Source: Myxococcaceae bacterium JPH2 (GTDB lineage: Bacteria; Myxococcota; Myxococcia; Myxococcales; Myxococcaceae). Taken from it: a DNA stretch of 64,000 nt. Both the position numbers and the translations under genes were made by a program. Under the pieces are notes generated by a model. It searched no databases. It was not told the DNA's origin and worked only from the letters and a program-made list of their open reading frames with translations. The DNA lies in NCBI GenBank assembly GCA_016458225.1, contig JAEMGR010000001.1, positions 186,001 to 250,000 of the forward strand, given 5' to 3'. This document shows, in pieces, positions 57,675 to 64,000 of the stretch (its first letter is position 1; every line of letters begins with the position of its first letter).

Positions 57675-58922
57675 TCAGGGATGCGCGTCGTCCAGCGCGG
57701 ACGAAGCGGTGCCCTTGGCCAGTTCCGCCACGTAGGCCGCGGCGAGCTTGGCGAACTTGACCGAGTTCTGGGCCGAGCCGGCGGTCTGGGTCAGCGTGTC
57801 ATTGACCGTGTGGATGTAGGGATTGTCCTGGCCCATCAGCGCCTCGAAGGGGATGGAGCTGGCGTAGCCCTGGTTGTACCAGGAGGCGTGGTCCGAGCAG
57901 GCGTAGCCGCAGCGCGTGGACGTGCTCGTCACGCCCGGCATGTATTGCTTGATGAGGTTGGTGAGGAACGTGTTCTGCGCGGCCGTGGTGTAGTCAGACA
58001 CCAGGACGATGTCGTAGCTGGAGCCGCGATAGTTGGTCATGTCCAGTTGGAGCACGCCCACCACGTTCTTCCCGCTGCTCTTGTACTGGGCCGCGATGGC
58101 GGCCGAGCCCTTCAGCCCAATCTCCTCGGCCGCGTAGGCGATGAACTGGACGGTGCGCAGCGGCCGGTAGCCCTTCGCCACGGCCACGCGGATGACCTCG
58201 GTGAGCGTGGCCACGCCGGAGGCATCATCATCCGCGCCGGGCGCGCTCAGTGAGGAGCCATTGACGTTGATGGAGTCCAGGTGCGCGCCCAGCACCACCA
58301 CCTCGCTGGGGAGCGAAGTCCCCTGGATGGTGAGGATGACCGAGGGCTGCGGCGACGTGGAGGCAGGGTGCGTGAAGAACGCCACGGAGATGTCCGAGCG
58401 CCCCGCCGCCAGCGTCGTCCAGCGGCTCTTCAGCCAGTTGGCCGCATCCAGGCCGCCCTGCTGGTTGTAGCGGCGCGAGGTCCATGACGTGGAGAGCGAG
58501 GTGATGGTGCTGCGCAGGCTGCTCTCCGCCACCTGGGGGAGCAGCGCATTCACCGTCGCCGCGTTGTCCAGCGTGTAGCTCACCAGCGTAGGCGCGACGC
58601 GCGGCGTGGCCCCCGCCTCCACCGCGGCCAGGGCCTGCGCCTCGGAGTCATGGGCGATGAAGCCCGCGCAACGATTCAGCTTGGAGTGCATGACCTCGGC
58701 CAGCTTCTCCACCTGCGACGCGGGGACGCGCAGCATCGCCACGCCATCCTTCTCACGCACCACCGAGGGCAGCTCCAATCCCTGCCCCTGGAACGAGTCA
58801 CGCGCGGGCGCCAGCGCATCCGAACCAATCGTTATCCAGACATCCGGCTCCGCCGCTCCCGCGAGCACCGGGGTGGCGAGCATCAGCGACAGGGTCAACA
58901 CTCCCAGCTTCAGCGTCGTCAT
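57675..58922 (-). CDS. Secreted M28-family leucyl-type aminopeptidase
   Basis: 415 aa. Signal peptide MTTLKLGVLTLSLMLATPVL, a propeptide-like N-terminal domain (about 25-145) and an M28 dizinc core: GAHLDSINV (His), GADDDASGVATLTEV (bridging Asp), AAEEIGLKG (Glu-Glu), QLDMTNYRG (Asp) and CGYACSDHASWYNQGY (His; the CGYAC pair matches the disulphide of the Vibrio aminopeptidase). It belongs to the M28E bacterial leucyl aminopeptidase group. The ATG at 58922 follows GGAGGAGTG. A perfect 9-bp inverted repeat lies 14 bases upstream. Confidence 0.93.
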   Translation of the reverse strand: MTTLKLGVLTLSLMLATPVLAGAAEPDVWITIGSDALAPARDSFQGQGLELPSVVREKDGVAMLRVPASQVEKLAEVMHSKLNRCAGFIAHDSEAQALAAVEAGATPRVAPTLVSYTLDNAATVNALLPQVAESSLRSTITSLSTSWTSRRYNQQGGLDAANWLKSRWTTLAAGRSDISVAFFTHPASTSPQPSVILTIQGTSLPSEVVVLGAHLDSINVNGSSLSAPGADDDASGVATLTEVIRVAVAKGYRPLRTVQFIAYAAEEIGLKGSAAIAAQYKSSGKNVVGVLQLDMTNYRGSSYDIVLVSDYTTAAQNTFLTNLIKQYMPGVTSTSTRCGYACSDHASWYNQGYASSIPFEALMGQDNPYIHTVNDTLTQTAGSAQNSVKFAKLAAAYVAELAKGTASSALDDAHP

Positions 58923-58935
58923 CACTCCTCCAGCT

Positions 58936-58956
58936 ATTTCGCGATTGTCGCGAAAT
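58936..58956 (-). promoter_or_regulatory. Perfect inverted repeat, candidate operator of the aminopeptidase gene
   Basis: ATTTCGCGA-TTG-TCGCGAAAT: two 9-bp arms and 3-bp spacer, 14-34 bases upstream of the M28 gene start, in the region where the promoter or repressor site should be. AT-richer than its surroundings. The regulator is not identified. Confidence 0.55.
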
Positions 58957-59131
58957 GCTGCTTTATGAGACCAATGGCGACGGCGTGCATCGGGATTGCC
59001 CTGCGGGGCAGGCTCGGAGTGCACGGTTCTGGACACTGCTCCGCGGGTCACGTCAATCCCAGACACGGAGGGAGTCTGAACAAGACAACCACCTGGAACA
59101 GCGTCCTCCTGCGACAGGGGTGCGGTTCACC

Positions 59132-60037
59132 TCATCGAACCCGGTCGGTAGGGGGCCTCCCGCGCAGCGAGTCGACCAGCAGGCGCGCGTTCGTGGACAG
59201 CGCGTCGTACTGGCGTACGCACAGCGACAACTGGCGCACGGCCCAGGGCTCCTCCAGGACCACCTTGCGCAAGGCGAGTGAGCGCTGACAGCGCATGGCG
59301 GCGGACTCAGGAACCACACCCACGCCCACGCCGTGCGCGACCATCCGGCAGACGGCGTCGAAGCTTCGCAGCCGCACCCGATACCGCAGGCGCCGGCCCA
59401 AGCGAGCCGCATGCAACCCCAGGTGCTCCTGGAGCGCGCTGCCCTCCTCCAATCCAATCAAGGGCTCCTCCAGGATGTCCTCGAAGCGCGCGCTCCGCCG
59501 CGTCGCCAGCGCGTGCCCACGCGCGGTCACCAGGACGAGGCGATCCACCTGAAGGGGGAACGTCTGGAGTCGCCCCAGGTCCACGGTGTCGGCAACGAGG
59601 CCCACCTCCGCGCGACCTTCCGCCACCGCCAGGACAATCTCCGAGCTGGAGCGCTCCTCCAGGTCCACATCCACGTGAGGGTGCGCGGAGAGGAAGGCAC
59701 CGAGCCTCTCCGGAAGGAGCTCGGTGAGGGCCGCCGTGTTGGTCAGCAGGCGCACCTGTCCTTTCAGACCGCTCGCGAAGGTGGCGAGGTCCCCGCGCAA
59801 GTGCTCCACCTGTTGCAACACCGCGCGCGCATGGTGCGCCAAGGCCCGCCCCGCCTCCGTGGGCCGAATCCCCCGTCGCTCCCTTTCGAGGAGGGGCACG
59901 CGCAGCTCATCTTCCATCGCGCGGATGCGCGCGCTCGCGGACGCCAAGGCGAGATGAGAGCGCTCGGCGCCCCGGGTGATGCTGCCTTGGTCGATGACGT
60001 GGAGGAACAGTCGCAGGTCGGTCAGGTCAAAGCGCAT
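59132..60037 (-). CDS. LysR-type transcriptional regulator
   Basis: 301 aa. N-terminal winged helix (MRFDLTDLRLFLHVIDQGSI with SHLALASASARIRAMEDELR) and the periplasmic-binding-like effector domain (QVRLLTNTAALTELLPERLG; LVLVTARGHALATR). ATG 60037, with the perfect palindrome at 60045-60065 immediately upstream. Divergent from the TauE/SafE exporter gene (82-base gap), the usual layout for a LysR regulator controlling a transporter. Confidence 0.93.
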   Translation of the reverse strand: MRFDLTDLRLFLHVIDQGSITRGAERSHLALASASARIRAMEDELRVPLLERERRGIRPTEAGRALAHHARAVLQQVEHLRGDLATFASGLKGQVRLLTNTAALTELLPERLGAFLSAHPHVDVDLEERSSSEIVLAVAEGRAEVGLVADTVDLGRLQTFPLQVDRLVLVTARGHALATRRSARFEDILEEPLIGLEEGSALQEHLGLHAARLGRRLRYRVRLRSFDAVCRMVAHGVGVGVVPESAAMRCQRSLALRKVVLEEPWAVRQLSLCVRQYDALSTNARLLVDSLRGRPPTDRVR

Positions 60038-60043
60038 GAGCCC

Positions 60044-60066
60044 AGCCTTCGGAACTTCCGAAGGCT
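60044..60066. promoter_or_regulatory. Perfect 23-bp palindrome, likely LysR operator
   Basis: AGCCTTCGGAA-C-TTCCGAAGGCT, 11-bp arms with a single central base, containing T-N11-A (TCGGAACTTCCGA). It starts 7 bases upstream of the regulator start and lies 54-76 bases upstream of the tauE start, placing it where it can control both. Confidence 0.75.
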
Positions 60067-60119
60067 CCCTCTGGGAATGGCGCATTGTCCAGCGCGGGCC
60101 GCCGAGGAAGCCTCGGGGC

Positions 60120-60866
60120 ATGAACACCTTCGTCCTGCTCTGCCTCGCGGGGATTCTCGCGGGAGCCATGAATGCCGTCGCGGGTGGGGGCAGCTTCGTC
60201 ACCCTCCCCGTGCTCCTCTGGGCGGGCGTACCTTCGGTCTGCGCGAATGCATCCAGCACCGTCGCCCTGCTGCCCGGCAGCCTGGCCAGCACGTGGGCCT
60301 ATCGCGAGGACCTCACGTCCCTGAAGGGACTCCCGCTCCGGACACTGTTCGTCACCAGCGTCGCGGGAGGACTGGTGGGCGCGCTGCTGCTCCTGCTCAC
60401 CCCGAGCCGCGCGTTCGATGCCTTCATCCCGTGGCTGCTGCTGCTCGCCACACTCGCGTTCGTCGCGGGCCCTTTCGTGGGGACTTGGATGAGAAGGCAC
60501 GTCCAGTTCAGGCCGCGAGGCGTGCTCGCTACGCAGTTCGTGCTCGCCATCTACGGCGGATACTTCGGTGGCGCGGTGGGCATCATGATGATGGCGGTCT
60601 GGGGGCTGCTCGGCGCCATGGACCTTCGGGCCGCGAACCCCGCCAAGACATTGCTGGTCGCCGCGACGAACGCGGTCGCGGTGCTCTGCTTCATCGTCGC
60701 GGACAAGGTGTGGTGGCCGCAGACGCTCGTGCTCCTCGGGTCCGCGATGGTGGGAGGCTACGGGGCTGCTCGCCTCGCGCGGAGCCTGGATGCGCGTGGC
60801 TTACGCCGCTGCGTCTCGGCGCTCTCCCTCCTCGTGACGCTCGCGTTCTTCCTGCGGCACCCGTAG
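60120..60866 (+). CDS. TauE/SafE-family membrane exporter
   Basis: 248 aa, about seven TM helices. Family start VLLCLAGILAGAMNAVAGGG, then the second half repeat GGYFGGAVGIMMMAVWGLLG, which together match the two TauE/SafE motifs. Members export sulphite, sulphoacetate or similar organosulphur anions; the substrate here is not known. Divergent from the LysR gene; the palindrome between them is the probable control site. Confidence 0.9.
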   Translation: MNTFVLLCLAGILAGAMNAVAGGGSFVTLPVLLWAGVPSVCANASSTVALLPGSLASTWAYREDLTSLKGLPLRTLFVTSVAGGLVGALLLLLTPSRAFDAFIPWLLLLATLAFVAGPFVGTWMRRHVQFRPRGVLATQFVLAIYGGYFGGAVGIMMMAVWGLLGAMDLRAANPAKTLLVAATNAVAVLCFIVADKVWWPQTLVLLGSAMVGGYGAARLARSLDARGLRRCVSALSLLVTLAFFLRHP

Positions 60867-60874
60867 GCGCTCGG

Positions 60875-61930
60875 TCAGCGTGCGCGCGCGAGCAGGGCCC
60901 GCAGCGCATCACGCGTCAGCGGGCTCGCCGTGCGCGCGGAGGACTCCAGGACACTCCGGGCCCGCCCCAACGCCTCGCTCTCCAGCGACTCCAGCGCCGT
61001 CAGCGCGGCACCCTGCGTATCGAGCATGTCTGAGACGAGCTGCGCGCTGAGCACGCCCAAGGCCTCTCCTGTCGCCAACCCTCTTCGCAGCAAGGCACAG
61101 GCAGCGGTCGCGGCGACTTCGGCGCGGTCCGCTCGCAGGGCTTGCAGCAGCGCGCTCACCGCACGCGACGAGGGACTCTCGGCGAGCCCCAACATCACGA
61201 GCGCCTCGACGCCCGCGGTGGGCTCCGCGTCCTCCCAGACTTGAAGCAGCACCGGCTCCAAGTCCGCCAGGGCAGGCAATGGGAGCCGCTGCCGATGCAG
61301 TTCCTCCAAGAGTCCTCGCAGCGACGCCAGCGCCAGATAGCGCCGCGCGCCCTCGGTCCGCTGAATCAACGCGAGCATCACCGGGGCCGTGCTGTTCGGT
61401 GCCGAGGGCGCAAGCGAGACGAAGGCCTCCAACGCCGTGTCCCCGACCTCGCCCTCTTCGTCCAAGCAAGGGAGCAACGCGGGAAGCAGCGACAGCGCGG
61501 GCACGCCCACCCTCCCCACCGCGCTCGCGGCCGCGCGCCTCACCGCGGGCGAAGCGTGAGACAGCGCGGCCTCCAGCGAGGGAACCTGCTCAGGCGCCAC
61601 GCGACACACGTGGGCCAGCACCATCGCCGCGTCCACCACTTCCGGAGAGGCAACGTCGGCGCGCGACAGCGCCGCGACCACGGCGCCGAATGCCTGCTCC
61701 GCCAAGGAGACTTGAGGCGGCCACCACGAAGACTGGAGCAGCGCGAGAATGTCGGCCCGCGAGGTCGACCGCGCACATGGCAGGGCCTCCAGCAGGAGAA
61801 TCGCGGCCCGCTCTCGCGCTCGGTCATCCTCGGACTCGAGCGCCGCCCCCATCGCCTCCAGCGCCCGCGACACTTCGCGCGGATCCGAACCGCCGAGCCG
61901 CGCTGTCCATGCATCGAGCGGATGGCTCAC
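60875..61930 (-). CDS. HEAT-like repeat protein
   Basis: 351 aa, almost entirely alpha-helical, with about eight to nine 35-residue repeats of the pattern helix-turn-helix (for example AAASAVGRVGVPALSLLPAL; LALASLRGLLEELHRQRLPL; EALVMLGLAESPSSRAVSAL; TAACALLRRGLATGEALGVL). HEAT repeats usually mediate protein-protein contacts. No enzyme motif, no signal peptide, so cytoplasmic. Its GTG start overlaps the stop of the upstream lipoprotein gene as GTGA. Last gene of the Omp85 - lipoprotein - HEAT operon. Confidence 0.8.
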   Translation of the reverse strand: MSHPLDAWTARLGGSDPREVSRALEAMGAALESEDDRARERAAILLLEALPCARSTSRADILALLQSSWWPPQVSLAEQAFGAVVAALSRADVASPEVVDAAMVLAHVCRVAPEQVPSLEAALSHASPAVRRAAASAVGRVGVPALSLLPALLPCLDEEGEVGDTALEAFVSLAPSAPNSTAPVMLALIQRTEGARRYLALASLRGLLEELHRQRLPLPALADLEPVLLQVWEDAEPTAGVEALVMLGLAESPSSRAVSALLQALRADRAEVAATAACALLRRGLATGEALGVLSAQLVSDMLDTQGAALTALESLESEALGRARSVLESSARTASPLTRDALRALLARAR

Positions 61931-62475
61931 GGGTAGCGATCCACCACGAGGATGACCCCGGTGTTGTCCTGCACCACGGAGAAGCCCTTCATGGGGCTCG
62001 GATACGCGATGAGCCCCTCACCGTCCCGGTCCCAGCGCGAGTCCAAGAGGACGCCACAGAACGGAACCGACAGCGCGCCACTCTCGGGGACGAAGATGCG
62101 GTCGTACCGACCGAACACCCGATGCTTCGTCACGAACAAGCGCCCGCCAATGCGCGCGCCCGGCAGCATCTTCTCGCCGTCCGCGCGGGGCGTCGCGATG
62201 ACGAAGCTGTAGTTGTATCGAGCCGGGCCGGGGTGGTCCTGGATGCTGTCCACGATGACGGGGATGCGGTCCCCCGCCTTCAGCCCCAGCCGCTGCATCT
62301 GGAGCTGCGAGCCCTTGGGACAGTCTCCATCCGGAGGCATCCACTTGGGCCGCTCGGGCTTCACCTCCACCGGCGCCGCGTGCCCGCACCCGACCCACGC
62401 CCCAAGCATCGCCAGGACGCTCAGCCCCAACACACCTCGGCGCCAGGACGCGCGTCCTGCCAGAGGCCCGGTCAT
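61927..62475 (-). CDS. Lipoprotein of the Omp85 operon
   Basis: 182 aa. A short basic start (MTGPLAGRASWRRGVLG), then the hydrophobic LSVLAMLGAWVGC lipobox (WVGC). Mature part: GDCPKGSQLQMQRLGLKAGD, HPGPARYNYSFVIATPRADG, then RLFVTKHRVFGRYDRIFVPE and VPFCGVLLDSRWDRDGEGLI, a likely beta-rich domain. No family recognised. Start and end overlap its neighbours (TGATG with the Omp85 stop, GTGA with the HEAT start), so the three are co-translated. Confidence 0.8.
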   Translation of the reverse strand: MTGPLAGRASWRRGVLGLSVLAMLGAWVGCGHAAPVEVKPERPKWMPPDGDCPKGSQLQMQRLGLKAGDRIPVIVDSIQDHPGPARYNYSFVIATPRADGEKMLPGARIGGRLFVTKHRVFGRYDRIFVPESGALSVPFCGVLLDSRWDRDGEGLIAYPSPMKGFSVVQDNTGVILVVDRYP

Positions 62476-64000
62476 CAGAACGCCCCGATGCTGAAGTGGA
62501 ACTGCGTGGGAGCCTCGTTGACGGCCTCGTCGCGGTCCAGGTTGAACCCCACGTCGAACGCGAGCGGACCGACCGGCGTCACGTAGCGCAACCCCACGCC
62601 CGCCGAGTAACGCAGCTCCGTGGGGTCGAACAACGTGCGGTCCTGCCACAGGTTGCCCGCCTCGAAGAAGAGGCCCAGGTCCAGCGCCGCGAGCGCGGGC
62701 ACGCGCAGCTCCGCCTTGCCCAGCGTGTAGAGCTCACCGCCCTGACTCGTGGGGAACTGTCCCGCGAGCACGGCCTTCAAATCCTCCGAGCAGCCCGAGG
62801 GCGTAATCAGCGAGCGGCAATCGCTCAATCGCTGGTGCAACGCCTGCCGTACGTCCTGCGGCAGGACGCCATCCTCGCGGAAGCCTCGGAGGCTCGACGA
62901 GCCGCCCAGGTAGAACAGCTTCGAGCCGATGTTCTGCGCGCCCTCCGTCAACGGCACGATGGTGCCCGCGCGTGCACTCAGCGCCACGCTCGCACGGCGC
63001 CCCAGCGGTGCGTACACACTGAGGTTGCCCGCGAGCTTCACGCTGTTGATGGGGAACGCCGGCACGCGGTCACCCGCCACGTCCGTGGGCCGCACGCTGA
63101 GCCCGCGCATGAACTCGGCGCTCGTGGTCAGCACCATGCCGCGCCGTGGGTTGGCGGGGTCATCACGGAAGTCGAGCGTCGCCGCCGGGCGCAGCGAGTG
63201 CAGCGCGAAGTCACCGAACGGGTAGCGCAGCCGCTCCTGGTCCGCCCGGTTCACTAGCTCCAGCACGCCCGCGCGCGAACGCAGCCGGTTGTTCTCCACC
63301 TCGTACTGAAGCGACAGGTTCAGCCACGACGACACGGCCCAGTCCAGGCCCGCCACCGCGGCGAACCGCGTGGACAGGTACGAAGGACGGTGCACGCGCT
63401 CGCCAATCAGGTCCAACCGCGCGCCCACTTCCAGCGGAGAGAGGAAGTAGAGCCGCGACTGAGACAGCGCCAGGTTGCCACGCCCCCCGAGCCCGCTGAG
63501 ACCATCCAGGTCCGAGTCACACGCCGCGCCCTGCGCCAACCCCGAGTCACATCCCGCGGGCCTCCGGTCCGAGCCCAGCGCCTGCGCACTCCATCCCGCG
63601 TAGTTCACCTTGCCGCGCGCGAGCACGTTGAGGCCCTTGCCATCCACGTTGCGCCAGGCCGTGTCCAACGTGACGCGAGGACCGTCGACCAGGAAGTAGC
63701 CGCCGGACACCTCGCCATCCAACCGCGCCCGCTCCTGCACCGACACGAGGACATCCTTGGAGCCCTCGCGCCGATTGGGATCCGCGAGCGACACCTCGGC
63801 CTGCTTGAAGAGGCCCAGGCGCGCCAGCCGACGCTGCCCTTCCGCCAGGTCCTCCATCGACAGCGGCGCGCCTTCCTTCAGGTCCAGGTAGGCCAGCACC
63901 ACATCCGGATCCGTGCGCGTCAGCCCCTGGATGAGCACCTTGCCCACGTGCACCCGAGGCCCCGCATCCACCTCGTAGACCACGCTCGCGGCCTTGCCCT
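62475..64000 (-). CDS. Omp85-family outer-membrane protein (BamA/TamA type), 5' part outside window
   Basis: The frame is open to the window edge, so the N-terminus (signal and further POTRA domains) lies outside. Visible: the last POTRA domain (VYEVDAGPRVHVGKVLIQGL, TDPDVVLAYLDLKEGAPLSM), then a 16-stranded barrel with the hallmark of Omp85 loop 6, SKLFYLGGSSSLRGFREDGV (R-G-F of the conserved VRGF/Y motif) and GAELYTLGKAELRVPALAAL, ending LAFDVGFNLDRDEAVNE and HFSIGAF with terminal Phe. Strand patterns and the final Phe indicate insertion by BAM. Whether it is the main BamA or a TamA/FhaC-like paralogue cannot be decided from this part. It heads the three-gene overlapping operon. Confidence 0.9.
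   Translation of the reverse strand, partial: GKAASVVYEVDAGPRVHVGKVLIQGLTRTDPDVVLAYLDLKEGAPLSMEDLAEGQRRLARLGLFKQAEVSLADPNRREGSKDVLVSVQERARLDGEVSGGYFLVDGPRVTLDTAWRNVDGKGLNVLARGKVNYAGWSAQALGSDRRPAGCDSGLAQGAACDSDLDGLSGLGGRGNLALSQSRLYFLSPLEVGARLDLIGERVHRPSYLSTRFAAVAGLDWAVSSWLNLSLQYEVENNRLRSRAGVLELVNRADQERLRYPFGDFALHSLRPAATLDFRDDPANPRRGMVLTTSAEFMRGLSVRPTDVAGDRVPAFPINSVKLAGNLSVYAPLGRRASVALSARAGTIVPLTEGAQNIGSKLFYLGGSSSLRGFREDGVLPQDVRQALHQRLSDCRSLITPSGCSEDLKAVLAGQFPTSQGGELYTLGKAELRVPALAALDLGLFFEAGNLWQDRTLFDPTELRYSAGVGLRYVTPVGPLAFDVGFNLDRDEAVNEAPTQFHFSIGAF

Overview
The window is high-GC DNA with dense genes, frequent GTG/TTG starts, many predicted lipoproteins, PEGA and AgmX/PglI-type proteins, and a clear carF. 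This is typical of a fruiting myxobacterium (Myxococcota, Myxococcaceae/Archangiaceae relatives). All functional calls come from reading the translated sequence; no database search was run.

Layout. 1-12.2 kb: end of a glycosyltransferase, then a nucleoside-use region: pyrimidine-nucleoside phosphorylase (-), a four-gene BMP-type nucleoside ABC importer (+), an atypical receiver/histidine-kinase protein, an outer-membrane barrel, and a deoC - DksA-like - phosphosugar mutase operon (-). Together these could import deoxynucleosides and carry the sugar to acetaldehyde and glyceraldehyde-3-phosphate. 12.3-15.1 kb: two tandem secreted ComEC-like metallo-beta-lactamase proteins with Ada-like tails, coupled to a DUF3006 protein. 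15.3-20.6 kb: an AgmX/GltJ-like zinc-ribbon/GYF protein, a FYDLN protein, a cupredoxin-like lipoprotein, a zinc-ribbon coiled-coil protein, RNase HI and the RNase P RNA. 20.7-30.2 kb: double DUF2167 protein, ftsY, an M1 peptidase, lipoproteins, a PEGA protein and a cellulose-synthase-like glycosyltransferase with a near-consensus promoter. 30.7-39.3 kb (mostly -): ddl, PEGA/TPR protein with a coupled small lipoprotein, a CtpA-type protease, a hydrolase and ftsE-ftsX-envC. 39.4-45.6 kb: LysR/SDR pair, a PYP-like PAS protein, a conserved hypothetical, carF, an IS630 element and murI. 45.7-55 kb: a three-repeat lipoprotein, tolQ-tolR-tolA-like-tolB, an aminotransferase, Ppx/GppA, an MFS transporter and an acyltransferase. 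55-64 kb: a Cys-rich secreted protein, a lipoprotein, an M28 aminopeptidase, a LysR/TauE pair with a perfect operator-like palindrome, and an Omp85 - lipoprotein - HEAT-repeat operon running off the right edge.

Most notable: a photoactive-yellow-protein-like PAS protein that keeps the chromophore cysteine, about 1 kb from carF (singlet-oxygen/light signalling in Myxococcus); an IS630 copy inserted exactly in the murI stop codon, replacing TAG by TAA without damaging the gene; a signalling protein that lost the key residues of both its receiver and its dimerisation domain; the tandem secreted metallo-beta-lactamase cassette; and two perfect inverted repeats that look like operators.
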